Shown: positions 24,384 through 33,553 of the stretch, one piece after another
How positions within the stretch are numbered: the stretch's first letter is position 1
Layout: every line of letters begins with the position of its first letter
Assembly: GCF_003240585.1 (NCBI RefSeq)
Contig: NZ_PCDP01000069.1
Span: 62,001-126,000, forward strand
DNA length: 64,000 nucleotides
Source: Arminella tubonensis
GTDB taxonomy: Bacteria > Pseudomonadota > Alphaproteobacteria > Rhizobiales > Rhizobiaceae
Direction of reading: 5' to 3'
Translations under genes and position numbers: made by a program
Notes under the pieces: generated by a model
Database searches by the model: none
What the model was told of the DNA's origin: nothing
What the model saw: only the letters and a program-made list of their open reading frames with translations

Positions 24384-25388
24384 ATGACCAACCTCGCAGT
24401 AGACACTACTAAAGCGCAGAGATCCTGGAAGGACATAGACCTCAGGGCTGTGGCGCCGTTCGTGGCGCTGGCGCTGCTTCTGGTGCTTGGATCCTTTGCC
24501 AACCCCAATTTTCTCAGCATCGACAACTTGCTGAACGTCATCACCCGCAGCGCCTTCATCGCCATCATCGCGATCGGCGCGACTTTCGTCATTTCGGCAG
24601 GTGGGCTCGATCTGTCGGTGGGGGCGATGGTCGCTTTCGTCGCCAGCCTGATGATCATGTTCATCAACAGCGGCGCTATCGCCGATCCGGCCATGATGCT
24701 CGTTGCCGCGATGGTCCTGGCGGTCGCCATCGGTGCCACCTGCGGCCTTGCCAACGGATTGATCACCACGGTCGGCCGGATCGAACCGTTCATCGCAACC
24801 CTCGGTACGATGGGCATCTTTCGCGGGCTGACGACCTGGCTGTCGCAGGGCGGGGCGATCACCTTGCGCGATCCCAATATCATGAAGCTCTATCGGCCGG
24901 CCTATTTCGGCTCGGTGCTTGGCGCGCCGGTGCCGATCATCGTGATTTTCGCGATGGCCGCTATCGGCGCCTTCATTCTCTATCGCACCCGCTACGGCCG
25001 GCACGTGGTTGCCGTCGGGTCGAACGAGGACGTGGCGCGCTATTCCGGCATCTCGGTCAACCGGGTGCGAACGGCAACCTATGTCATCCAGGGGCTCTGC
25101 GTCGCCGTGGCGGTGCTGCTCTACGTGCCGCGACTCGGCTCGACGTCGGCAACGACAGGCATTCTCTGGGAACTGCAGGCGATCACCGCCGTTGTCGTCG
25201 GTGGCACTGCGCTGCGCGGCGGTGTCGGGCGCGTATGGGGCACGATCTGCGGAGCTTTCATCCTTGAGATCGTCGGCAACATCATGCTGCTGTCGAACTT
25301 CGTCAGCGAATATCTGATCGGCGCCATCCAAGGGGCGATCATCATCATCGCGATGCTCGTACAGCGCTCGCTGGTGCGGAAAACGTGA
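24384..25388 (+). CDS. Sugar ABC transporter permease (CUT2)
   Basis: This 334-residue inner-membrane permease of the RbsC/XylH type has about ten hydrophobic segments and the family stretch TFVISAGGLDLSVGAMVAF, followed by FIATLGTMGIFRGL. It starts 10 bases after the ATPase stop with GCGGAG upstream. Homodimers of such permeases form the channel. A 71-base gap with a small GC-rich hairpin (about 25393-25416) separates it from the binding-protein gene. Confidence 0.88.
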   Translation: MTNLAVDTTKAQRSWKDIDLRAVAPFVALALLLVLGSFANPNFLSIDNLLNVITRSAFIAIIAIGATFVISAGGLDLSVGAMVAFVASLMIMFINSGAIADPAMMLVAAMVLAVAIGATCGLANGLITTVGRIEPFIATLGTMGIFRGLTTWLSQGGAITLRDPNIMKLYRPAYFGSVLGAPVPIIVIFAMAAIGAFILYRTRYGRHVVAVGSNEDVARYSGISVNRVRTATYVIQGLCVAVAVLLYVPRLGSTSATTGILWELQAITAVVVGGTALRGGVGRVWGTICGAFILEIVGNIMLLSNFVSEYLIGAIQGAIIIIAMLVQRSLVRKT

Positions 25389-25459
25389 ATTGGCCGGGTT
25401 GAAAGGGTCGCCCGGTCCCTGACCGAAAAGGCCCTGAATATCTCTGGGAGGAGAAAATC

Positions 25460-26407
25460 ATGCGTAAAGCAATGTTGGGTCTGGCCTTTGCCGCGGCGGT
25501 TTTCGCCGGGGCAGTCCATGCCGAAGACAAGAAGGTGACGATCGGCGTGTCCATTCCCGCCGCCGACCATGGCTGGACCTCGGGCGTGGTGTTCCATGCC
25601 AACCGCGTGGCCAAGCTGCTGATGGCGCAACATCCGGGTCTCAACGTCATCGTCAAGACGTCTCCCGATGCGGCAAGCCAGGCGAATGCGGTACAGGATC
25701 TCGAGACTCAAGGGATCGACGCGCTGGTCATCCTGCCTTCGGATCCGGATCCGCTGGTCAACGCCATCAAAGAAGTCAAGGACAAGGGCAAGTTCGTCGC
25801 GATCGTCGACCGTGCGCCTAGCACCAACGACAGCACGATCCGCGATCTCTATGTTGCCGGCAACAACCCGGCGCTTGGCCAGACGGCCGGCGAATACATC
25901 AAGGCCAACACGCCGGATGCGCAAGTCGTCGTCATTCGCGGCCTGCCGATCCCGATCGACCAGCAGCGCCAGGATGGTTTTGACAAGGGCATCGCCGGCT
26001 CGAACGTCAAGGTTCTCGATCGCCAGTTCGGCAACTGGAACCGCGACGACGCCTTCAAGGTCATGCAGGACTATCTGACGAAGTATCCGAAGATCGATGT
26101 TGTCTGGTGCCAGGACGATGACATGGCCGTCGGCGTGCTGCAGGCGATCGATCAGGCGAAGCGCACCGATATCAAGTATGTCATCGCCGGCGCCGGCTCG
26201 AAGGACATGGTCAAGAAGGTCATGGACGGCGACAAGCTGATCCCGGTCGACGTGCTTTATCCGCCGGCAATGGTTGGAACCGCACTGGAACTGACGGCTG
26301 CCAATTTCTACGGCCAGGTTCCTGTCCGCGGCACCTACCTCGTCGATGCGACGCTGGTGACCAAGGACAATGCAAAGGATTTCTACTTCCCGGATTCACC
26401 GTTCTGA
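25460..26407 (+). CDS. Sugar ABC transporter periplasmic binding protein
   Basis: This 315-residue protein has a signal peptide (MRKAMLGLAFAAAVFAGAVHA) and the periplasmic binding protein type 1 fold of ribose/galactose binders (VTIGVSIPAADHGWTSGV, QDLETQGIDALVILPSD, IVDRAPST). A strong GGGAGGAG lies before the ATG. It completes the ATPase-permease-binding-protein set. An intrinsic terminator follows, so the isomerase gene downstream is probably transcribed separately. Confidence 0.88.
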   Translation: MRKAMLGLAFAAAVFAGAVHAEDKKVTIGVSIPAADHGWTSGVVFHANRVAKLLMAQHPGLNVIVKTSPDAASQANAVQDLETQGIDALVILPSDPDPLVNAIKEVKDKGKFVAIVDRAPSTNDSTIRDLYVAGNNPALGQTAGEYIKANTPDAQVVVIRGLPIPIDQQRQDGFDKGIAGSNVKVLDRQFGNWNRDDAFKVMQDYLTKYPKIDVVWCQDDDMAVGVLQAIDQAKRTDIKYVIAGAGSKDMVKKVMDGDKLIPVDVLYPPAMVGTALELTAANFYGQVPVRGTYLVDATLVTKDNAKDFYFPDSPF

Positions 26408-26420
26408 TCACGCGATTTCG

Positions 26421-26453
26421 ATGCGCCCATCCACAAGGGGTGGGCGCATTTTC
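26421..26453 (+). terminator. Intrinsic terminator of the sugar importer operon
   Basis: ATGCGCCCATCC and GGGTGGGCGCAT pair in a 12-bp stem with one T-G wobble around ACAAG, followed by TTTTCC, 13 bases after the binding-protein stop codon. Confidence 0.8.
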
Positions 26454-26617
26454 CTGTTATTCCGTTGAAGCATCCGGCGAGGTGGACGCATGTTCTTGCG
26501 GTCGTTCGGACCGCGTGCTTAGGTCGCCGCCGGGTTGACTTTCGGCGTCTGCGCTAAATCTATCTCAATGGCACAAAGGTGCCTTGCCCTCGCAAAATTG
26601 CGTGTTAAAACATACCA

Positions 26618-26627
26618 TAAACGTTTA
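26618..26627 (+). promoter_or_regulatory. LacI-type operator-like palindrome
   Basis: TAAACGTTTA is a perfect 10-bp palindrome with the central CG step typical of LacI/GalR sites, 28-37 bases before the isomerase/epimerase start. Assignment to a regulator is inference. Confidence 0.45.
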
Positions 26628-26654
26628 CGGTCGACGTTCAGGGAGGAATTCGAC

Positions 26655-27707
26655 ATGAAGACCATCAAAGGCCCAGCTTTGTTTCTTGGGCAGTTCGCTG
26701 GTGATGCGGCGCCATTCAATTCCTGGGATGCCATCACCAAATGGGCCGCGGACACGGGCTATCTGGGCGTGCAGGTGCCGACATGGGCGAGCCAGCTGAT
26801 CGACCTCAAGAAGGCCGCCACTTCCAAGGACTATTGCGACGAATTTGCCGGCAAGGCGCGCGAGAACGGCGTCGAAGTCACCGAGCTTTCGACCCATCTT
26901 CAGGGCCAGCTGGTCGCCGTGCATCCGGCCTATGACGAGGCCTTTGATGGGTTCGCGGCGCCGGAAGTGCGTGGCAATCCGAAGGCACGGCAGGAATGGG
27001 CCGTCGAGCAGGTGAAGATGGCGCTTACGGCCTCGAAGCATCTAGGCATCAAGGCGCATGCGACTTTCTCCGGCGCGCTTGCCTGGCCGTTCATGTATCC
27101 TTGGCCCCAGCGCCCGGCTGGTCTCGTCGAGACCGCCTTCGAGGAGCTCGCACGTCGCTGGAAGCCGATCCTCGATCATGCGGACGCCCAGGGCGTGGAC
27201 GTCTGCTACGAAATTCATCCGGGCGAGGACCTCCACGACGGCATCACCTTCGAAATGTTTCTGGAGCGCGTCGGCAATCATCCGCGCGCCAACATGCTCT
27301 ACGATCCTTCGCACTACATCCTGCAGTGCCTCGACTATCTCGACAATATCGACATCTACAAAGACCGTATCAAGATGTTCCACGTCAAGGATGCCGAGTT
27401 CAATCCGACCGGGCGCCAGGGCGTCTATGGCGGTTACCAGGGCTGGGTGGAACGGGCCGGTCGCTTCCGCTCGCTCGGAGACGGCCAGGTCGATTTCGGC
27501 GCCGTCTTTTCGAAGATGACGGCCAATAATTTCGACGGCTGGGCCGTGGTCGAATGGGAATGTGCGCTTAAGCATCCGGAAGACGGCGCGCGCGAAGGCG
27601 CCGAGTTCGTCAAGGCGCATATTATTCGCGTCACGGAGAAAGCCTTCGACGATTTTGCCGGGAGTGGAACGGATCAGGCGGCTAATAAGAGGATGTTGGG
27701 GCTTTAG
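26655..27707 (+). CDS. Sugar phosphate isomerase/epimerase (AP endonuclease 2 fold)
   Basis: This 350-residue TIM-barrel enzyme belongs to the xylose isomerase-like family. Metal-ligand-type residues are visible in CYEIHPGED, NMLYDPSHY, FHVKDAEF and VVEWECAL. A strong GGGAGGA precedes the ATG at 26655; the upstream extension of the frame contains the operator-like palindrome and is not coding. It sits just upstream of a Gfo/Idh dehydrogenase, a pairing typical of catabolism of inositols, keto-sugars or rarer sugars. The precise reaction cannot be read from the sequence. Confidence 0.8.
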   Translation: MKTIKGPALFLGQFAGDAAPFNSWDAITKWAADTGYLGVQVPTWASQLIDLKKAATSKDYCDEFAGKARENGVEVTELSTHLQGQLVAVHPAYDEAFDGFAAPEVRGNPKARQEWAVEQVKMALTASKHLGIKAHATFSGALAWPFMYPWPQRPAGLVETAFEELARRWKPILDHADAQGVDVCYEIHPGEDLHDGITFEMFLERVGNHPRANMLYDPSHYILQCLDYLDNIDIYKDRIKMFHVKDAEFNPTGRQGVYGGYQGWVERAGRFRSLGDGQVDFGAVFSKMTANNFDGWAVVEWECALKHPEDGAREGAEFVKAHIIRVTEKAFDDFAGSGTDQAANKRMLGL

Positions 27708-27730
27708 GGCTGTTCCGAAGTCGTGGCGGC

Positions 27731-27881
27731 ACCCCCCTCTGTCGGCGACGCCGACATCTCCCCCACAAGGGGGGAGATTGACCGCAACGTCTCTGCGCCC
27801 CTGACCGCTGCGGAATGCGCGTGGGAAAGAACAATCTCCCCCCTTGTGGGGGAGATGTCACGGAGTGACAGAGGGGGGTTA
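27731..27881. repeat. Inverted pair of rhizobial palindromic repeat
   Basis: Two units of the same type as at 4608-4722, here in the opposite relative orientation, lie on either side of a roughly 55-base spacer. The inner hairpins are GTCGGC-GAC-GCCGAC and GTCAC-GGA-GTGAC. The pair fills the gap between the isomerase and dehydrogenase genes and opens the dehydrogenase frame upstream without being coding. Confidence 0.85.
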
Positions 27882-27917
27882 CCCTCCGCAAGAAATTCAA
27901 ATTTCCAGGAGAAACAA

Positions 27918-29105
27918 ATGGCTATCGAAGGTTCATCGGAAGAAGCGCGCGAGCCGCGTATTCGTCTTGGCATGGTCGGCGGTGGGGCGGGTGCTTTCAT
28001 CGGCGCGGTGCACCGGATTGCGGCCCGGATTGACGACCAGTTCGATCTCGTCGCCGGCGCGCTTTCGGCCTCGCCAGAGAAAGCTCAGGCGTCCGGCCGC
28101 GATCTCGGCCTAGACCCGTCGCGCACCTATTCCAGCTATCGCGAGATGGCGATCCGCGAGGCGAAGCTGAAGAACGGCATCGAGGCGGTTTCGATCGTCA
28201 CGCCGAACCATGTTCACTACGATGCGGCCAAGGAGTTTCTCAGGCGCGGCATCCATGTCATCTGCGACAAGCCGCTGACATCGAACCTCGCCGATGCCAA
28301 GAAGCTGAAGAAGATCGCCGACGAGAGCGGCGCGCTATTCGTATTGACCCACAATTACACCGGCTATCCCATGGTCCGTCAGGCACGCGAAATGGTGGCG
28401 AACGGCGAGCTCGGCGACATCCGGATCGTCCAGGCGGAATATCCGCAGGATTGGCTGACGGAGGCGATCGAGCAATCGGGCCAGAAGCAGGCCGCGTGGC
28501 GCACGGACCCGGCTCAATCAGGCGTCGGCGGCTCGACCGGCGATATCGGTACCCATGCCTATAATCTTGCTGCCTTCATCACCGGGCTGGAGCTGGATAG
28601 CCTGGCTGCCGACCTCGACAGCTTCGTCGAAGGACGGCGCCTGGACGACAATGCTCACGTCATGTTGCGCTTCAAGGCAAAGGGCGCCGAGAAGCCGGCC
28701 AAGGGCATGCTCTGGTGCAGCCAGGTCGCCCCGGGCCACGAGAACGGCCTGATGGTTCGCGTCTATGGCACCAAGGGCGGCCTCGAGTGGACGCAGAAGG
28801 ACCCGAACTATCTCTGGTACACGCCGTTCGGCGAGCAGAAGCGTCTGATCACCCGCAACGGTGCCGGATCCGGTCCTGCGGCCGCCCGTGTGTCCCGTGT
28901 GCCATCGGGCCATCCGGAAGGCTATCTCGAAGCATTCGCAACGATCTATGCCGAGGCTGCCCGCGCCATCAACGCGGTCAAGAAGGGCAAGGCGGTCGAT
29001 CCGGCCGTCGTCTACCCAACCGTTGACGACGGGGTGAAGGGTGTCGCCTTCGTCGAGGCCTGTGTTGCCTCCTCGAAGCGCAATGGTGCCTGGATCAAGC
29101 TCTAG
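27918..29105 (+). CDS. Gfo/Idh/MocA family sugar dehydrogenase
   Basis: This 395-residue NAD(P)-dependent oxidoreductase has an N-terminal Rossmann fold (RLGMVGGGAGAFIG, residues 16-29) and the family catalytic motif in the form CDKPL (116-120), where most relatives have EKP. A GGxGA-type coenzyme loop and a long C-terminal beta-sheet domain complete it. The ATG at 27918 has AGGAGAAAC upstream. Its partner upstream is the TIM-barrel isomerase, so the two may oxidise and isomerise the same sugar. The substrate is not known. Confidence 0.83.
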   Translation: MAIEGSSEEAREPRIRLGMVGGGAGAFIGAVHRIAARIDDQFDLVAGALSASPEKAQASGRDLGLDPSRTYSSYREMAIREAKLKNGIEAVSIVTPNHVHYDAAKEFLRRGIHVICDKPLTSNLADAKKLKKIADESGALFVLTHNYTGYPMVRQAREMVANGELGDIRIVQAEYPQDWLTEAIEQSGQKQAAWRTDPAQSGVGGSTGDIGTHAYNLAAFITGLELDSLAADLDSFVEGRRLDDNAHVMLRFKAKGAEKPAKGMLWCSQVAPGHENGLMVRVYGTKGGLEWTQKDPNYLWYTPFGEQKRLITRNGAGSGPAAARVSRVPSGHPEGYLEAFATIYAEAARAINAVKKGKAVDPAVVYPTVDDGVKGVAFVEACVASSKRNGAWIKL

Positions 29106-29116
29106 GGAATATCGAG

Positions 29117-29155
29117 ACAGCGGCTGGTTCTCCGGCCGCTGTTTGCTCGTTTTTC
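29117..29155 (+). terminator. Intrinsic terminator after the Gfo/Idh gene
   Basis: ACAGCGGC and GCCGCTGT pair around a 10-base loop, followed by TTGCTCGTTTTT. The beta-glucosidase gene downstream therefore probably has its own promoter in 29156-29254. Confidence 0.8.
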
Positions 29156-29254
29156 GGCTGTAACGTTGCAGTCTTGTTATTTCGGGGCTGTACAAGGCTA
29201 TTTGGCCTGGTCTAAACCGCTTCAGCGATTGGCGGCAGGTTTGGGAGAAACAAA

Positions 29255-30634
29255 TTGTCCAAGATTGATCCGAAGAAATTTGCCGAACGCTTTCCGGGCG
29301 ATTTCACGTTTGGCGTGGCGACCGCCGCCTTCCAGATCGAAGGCGCGACAAAGGCCGACGGTCGTAAGCCATCCATCTGGGATGCCTTTTCGAACATGCC
29401 GGGGCGCGTCTACCATCGCGACAACGGCGACGTGGCGTGCGACCACTACAACAGGTTGGATCAGGACCTCGATCTCATCAAGGAGATGGGTGTCGACGCC
29501 TATCGTTTCTCGATCGCCTGGCCGCGGATCATTCCCGAAGGAACAGGCCCGATCAACGAGGCAGGCCTCGATTTCTACGACCGCCTGATCGATGGCTGCA
29601 AGGCGCGGGGCATCAAGACCTTCGCGACGCTCTATCATTGGGACCTGCCTCTGGCGCTGATGGGCGAGGGCGGATGGACCGCACGCTCGACTGCCTATGC
29701 CTACCAGCGCTATACCAAGACAGTGATGGCCCGCCTCGGCGACCGTCTGGATTCGGTTGCGACCTTCAATGAGCCCTGGTGCATCGTCTGGCTCAGCCAC
29801 CTTTACGGTATCCACGCGCCGGGCGAACGCAATATGGAAGCGGCTCTTGCCGCCATGCATCATATCAACCTGGCGCACGGCCTTGGCGTCGAAGCGATCA
29901 GGGCGGAAGCGCCGAAGGTGCCGGTTGGCCTGGTTTTGAATGCTGCCTCGATCATTCCGGGGTCAGAAAGCGATGCCGACAAGGGAGCTGTCGAGCGGGC
30001 GCACCAGTTCCACAACGGTGCCTTTTTTGATCCGGTCTTCAAGGGTGCGTATCCGAAGGAGTTCCTCGAGGCGCTCGGGGATCGCATGCCGACCGTCGAG
30101 GAAGGCGATCTCAAGCTGATCAATCAGAAACTCGACTGGTGGGGGCTGAACTACTACAAGCCCGATCGCGTGTTCGACGATGCGACGAAGGCTGGCGACT
30201 TTCCGTGGACGACCGAAGCGCCGCCGATCAGCGACAAAAAAACCGACATCGGCTGGGAGATCTATGCGCCGGGCCTGAAGCTGCTCGTCGAGGACCTCAA
30301 CAGGCGCTATGATCTGCCGGAATGCTACATTACCGAGAATGGTGCCGCCTATAACATGGGCGTGGTCAACGGCGAGGTCGATGACCAGCCGCGGCTCGAC
30401 TATTACATCGAGCATCTCGGTGTCGCTGCCGATCTGATCAAGGACGGTTATCCGATGCGCGGCTATTTTGCCTGGAGCCTGATGGATAATTTCGAATGGG
30501 CTGAAGGTTACCGCATGCGTTTCGGTCTCGTTCATGTCGATTACGAGACGCAGGTACGAACCGTCAAGAAGAGCGGTAAGTGGTACAGCGAGCTGGCCAG
30601 GCTGTTTCCGAAGGGAAATCACAAGACGGTGTGA
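29255..30634 (+). CDS. Beta-glucosidase, GH1 (Agrobacterium Abg type)
   Basis: This 459-residue cytoplasmic enzyme hydrolyses beta-D-glucosides and related glycosides with retention of configuration. The acid/base Glu173 (FNEP) and nucleophile Glu361 (ITENGA) are present. From memory the sequence is very close to the well-studied Agrobacterium Abg over its whole length (458 residues), including KADGRKPSIWDAF and WSLMDNFEWAEGYRMRFG. The start is a TTG with GGGAGA 6 bases upstream. It closes the sugar island and could act on cellobiose-like or plant glucosides taken up by the importer. Confidence 0.92.
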   Translation: MSKIDPKKFAERFPGDFTFGVATAAFQIEGATKADGRKPSIWDAFSNMPGRVYHRDNGDVACDHYNRLDQDLDLIKEMGVDAYRFSIAWPRIIPEGTGPINEAGLDFYDRLIDGCKARGIKTFATLYHWDLPLALMGEGGWTARSTAYAYQRYTKTVMARLGDRLDSVATFNEPWCIVWLSHLYGIHAPGERNMEAALAAMHHINLAHGLGVEAIRAEAPKVPVGLVLNAASIIPGSESDADKGAVERAHQFHNGAFFDPVFKGAYPKEFLEALGDRMPTVEEGDLKLINQKLDWWGLNYYKPDRVFDDATKAGDFPWTTEAPPISDKKTDIGWEIYAPGLKLLVEDLNRRYDLPECYITENGAAYNMGVVNGEVDDQPRLDYYIEHLGVAADLIKDGYPMRGYFAWSLMDNFEWAEGYRMRFGLVHVDYETQVRTVKKSGKWYSELARLFPKGNHKTV

Positions 30635-30674
30635 GACGGTAGTCCGAATCGTCGTTTCGCTGTAATTCAGGCGG

Positions 30675-31220
30675 ATGATCGAAAAGCAGTCGAGATTCTA
30701 CGCACTCTGCGGCAGCCAGCGACGGGCTTCCACGAATCGGGCGTTGCTCGAGGCTCTCAGTGCGGCAGCTCCGGACTATATCGCAATCGAAATATGCGAG
30801 TTGATCGGCGACCTGCCGATCTTCAATCCTGACCGCGAGGGCGAATTCACGCCTGAGATCGTCGAGGCGTTCGCAGCCAAGATCCGCGCCGCAGACGGGC
30901 TGATTGTCGCCTGTCCCGAATATGCGCACGGAATTCCGGGCGGCCTCAAGAACGCACTCGACTGGCTCGTTTCCCGCGACGAGGTGCCGTTCAAGCCTGT
31001 TATGATCGCCCATTCGTCCCATCGGGGTCAGCTGGTGTTGTCACAGCTTAGGGATATCCTGACGACCATGTCGCTGCTGATTGTGGAGGACGCGTTCCTG
31101 CAATTGGCCTTGGTCGGCAAATCCCAAGAGGCGCAGCGTGCGCTTTTAGCCGAGGCAAAGTCGGAGGGGCTGCTGGACGCAAGCCTTCGAGAGTTTGTCG
31201 AATTCATCGCTCGCCTTTAG
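30675..31220 (+). CDS. NAD(P)H-dependent FMN reductase
   Basis: This 181-residue flavodoxin-like protein has the phosphate-binding loop CGSQRRASTNRALLEAL near the N-terminus and the flavin loop CPEYAHGIPGGLKNALDWL, as in the FMN_red family (ChrR/azoreductase group). It should reduce quinones, azo compounds or metal ions using a bound flavin. It lies 40 bases after the beta-glucosidase, but nothing links the two functionally. Confidence 0.8.
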   Translation: MIEKQSRFYALCGSQRRASTNRALLEALSAAAPDYIAIEICELIGDLPIFNPDREGEFTPEIVEAFAAKIRAADGLIVACPEYAHGIPGGLKNALDWLVSRDEVPFKPVMIAHSSHRGQLVLSQLRDILTTMSLLIVEDAFLQLALVGKSQEAQRALLAEAKSEGLLDASLREFVEFIARL

Positions 31221-31335
31221 GTCGCGGCTGCCAGCACCACCTCGAATGTTGAACGATGCAGCGCGTGCTGTCGATATTGCGACGCACCCTTAACCGTTTT
31301 TGAAGAATAGACGGGCACACTCCGGCCATTAGAGG

Positions 31336-33549
31336 GTGAGTATATTGTTGAAATTTTTCAAATTACTAAAGGGTAATACATCGCCCGGCGGGCACTCCAT
31401 TGTAATGGCCGTTCTGTTTTCTTTTGCCCTTGTAGTAACAATCGTTACGATCATGGTGCTGACAGCGGTCGGCCGAGTCGCGGATTATTCCAATCGTCTT
31501 GACGACGCCAGGTCCAGCGAAACCATCTCAGGGGCACTGAAGACACTACAATCACAGCTTGTGGCCACACTTGATGATTATACCGCATGGGACGATGCCG
31601 CGCTGCATGTCTACACCCCGGATGGGCAAAGCTGGGTGATCAGAAATTATGGCGAAGCGTCGGCCAACAGTTTGCTGTACGACATGTCGGTCGTGGTCGA
31701 CGAGGACGGGAACACGATCATGGCCTATCACAACGGCAAGCCTTTCAACGGCACGATCGATGAATTCTTCGGACCGCCGTTGAAGACGCTGGTCGATCAG
31801 ATCAAAGGAATGAGCGCGACAGGTAAGCCCGAGATCGGCGGCTTCATACGTACGCAGGTCGGGCTGGCGGTGGTCGGCGTTTCGCTTGTGCGCGAAAAAT
31901 CCGGTGCACTTCCCGTCCCGAACAGCCAGCGGCGTTATCTTATCTTGTCCCGCCCGCTCGATGCAGCAAAAATACAGCGCCTCGGAGAGACCTACGTCAT
32001 CGCTGGTCTTCGCCTTGTCCCTCCCAGTTTCAACGCAGCATATTCCGTGCTTCTCACGGATCCACTCGGATCGTCGATCGGACGGATGGTCTGGACGTCG
32101 CGAGCACCGGGTGACCTCAGCTATGCGCAAGCGCAGCCGTTGGTCATCAAGGCGCTGGGCCTTGTCGGGATGTTCTTCGTTGTCTTGCTGATCATCGGCT
32201 CGCTCGCCGGTCGTCGTCTTCGGGCGGGTGAGGCAGCGTCGCGGGACGCCGCGTTGCGCGATCGATTGAGCGGGCTGCTCAATCGGGAGGGCATGCGACT
32301 TGGCTTCGAGCAGTTGGTCGAGACCGCCCGGGCCGAGGGCAGCAACGTGCTGTTTCTCTATCTCGACCTGGATGGGTTCAAGGAGGTCAACGATTCCTAC
32401 GGGCATGGGACGGGCGATCAGCTGATCCGGGCTGTCGCGGCCGGTCTGACGGTGCTGGCTCCTGACGAGGCGGTCCTTGCGCGTCTCGGCGGAGATGAAT
32501 TTGCCATCGCTTTCGCTGCGACTGAGCTCAATCACGGTCCGGCACTCAGTCTCGCCGAGCGGGTGCTCGATTTCCTCGCTGAGCCGCTGCAGATCGGGCA
32601 GCGCGTTATCGTCATTGGGGCCAGTATCGGTATAGCCTCTTCGCCGGAAGGTCGTGTCTGCCACGAGGAGGTGGTACGGCGCGCCGATCTTGCCATGTAC
32701 AAGGCGAAGGAATCGGGTCGAGCCTGCATGGCTTGCTACGACACTGCATTGGATATCGATCGTGAGGAGCGAAACGCGCTTGAGCTTGATTTGCGTGATG
32801 CCATCGAAGACGAAAGGCTAACCGTCGTCTACCAGCCTCTCGTCGACGCGGATACACATGAGATGCTCGGGGTGGAGGCTCTGGTGCGTTGGGACCGCCC
32901 GGGGCATGGCCCTGTTTCTCCGGAAGTCTTTATTCCGGTGGCGGAAACCAGCGGTCTCATCGAAGCGCTTGGCTTGTTCGTCCTGCGTCGAGCCTGCGAA
33001 GCGACAATGGGCTGGCCAGGCCTCAGAGTGTCGGTAAACGTCTCGCCAGGTCAGTTCCGCAATCCGGCCTTCGCGGACTATGTCCGCAACGTGCTGAAGG
33101 AGACAGGGATCGCTGCGGAACGAGTGACGCTCGAAATTACCGAAGGTTACATCATCCAAAATCCGCAGCGGACGCTCAAGTCCATCGAACGGTTGAAGGC
33201 GCTCGGCGTCAAGATCGCGCTCGACGATTTTGGATCGGGCTTCTCGTCGATCGGCTATCTAAGGCAGTTTGGCTTCGATCGCATCAAGATCGACAAATCG
33301 TTGACCATGGGCGTGCTCGAAGGCAACAGCGCCAGAGACATGCTGCAGGCGACGGTCGCCCTGGCACGATCGCTCGATATACCGGTGACTGCAGAGGGCA
33401 TAGAGACGGAGGGGCAGGGGATCGCCGTGCGGCTCTTCGGCTGCCGCCAGCTACAAGGCTATTTCTTTGGCAGGCCCATGGCGGATGTCGAGATCGGCAG
33501 GCGGCTTGCGGCGCAAAGAGCGAGCGAGGACGATCAGGTCGCTGCCTGA
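31336..33549 (+). CDS. CHASE4-GGDEF-EAL cyclic-di-GMP protein
   Basis: This 737-residue membrane sensor should make and/or degrade cyclic-di-GMP. An N-terminal helix (about 18-45), a periplasmic CHASE4 region (about 60-270, with DDYTAWDDAALHVY) and a second helix (about 275-295) precede GGDEF (intact GGDEF at 385-389) and EAL (EAL at 514-516). The EAL catalytic set is present (NVSPGQ, EITEG, DDFGSG, KIDKS, EGIETE), so both activities are possible. A GTG start at 31336 is assigned, and TTG at 31345 is possible. It converges on trhO with only a 4-base gap. Confidence 0.85.
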   Translation: MSILLKFFKLLKGNTSPGGHSIVMAVLFSFALVVTIVTIMVLTAVGRVADYSNRLDDARSSETISGALKTLQSQLVATLDDYTAWDDAALHVYTPDGQSWVIRNYGEASANSLLYDMSVVVDEDGNTIMAYHNGKPFNGTIDEFFGPPLKTLVDQIKGMSATGKPEIGGFIRTQVGLAVVGVSLVREKSGALPVPNSQRRYLILSRPLDAAKIQRLGETYVIAGLRLVPPSFNAAYSVLLTDPLGSSIGRMVWTSRAPGDLSYAQAQPLVIKALGLVGMFFVVLLIIGSLAGRRLRAGEAASRDAALRDRLSGLLNREGMRLGFEQLVETARAEGSNVLFLYLDLDGFKEVNDSYGHGTGDQLIRAVAAGLTVLAPDEAVLARLGGDEFAIAFAATELNHGPALSLAERVLDFLAEPLQIGQRVIVIGASIGIASSPEGRVCHEEVVRRADLAMYKAKESGRACMACYDTALDIDREERNALELDLRDAIEDERLTVVYQPLVDADTHEMLGVEALVRWDRPGHGPVSPEVFIPVAETSGLIEALGLFVLRRACEATMGWPGLRVSVNVSPGQFRNPAFADYVRNVLKETGIAAERVTLEITEGYIIQNPQRTLKSIERLKALGVKIALDDFGSGFSSIGYLRQFGFDRIKIDKSLTMGVLEGNSARDMLQATVALARSLDIPVTAEGIETEGQGIAVRLFGCRQLQGYFFGRPMADVEIGRRLAAQRASEDDQVAA

Positions 33550-33553
33550 ATCT

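Noticed and set aside
27723..27917. N-terminal extension of the Gfo/Idh frame
   Set aside because: The added codons translate the palindromic repeat; the ATG at 27918 has its own ribosome-binding site and fits the family.
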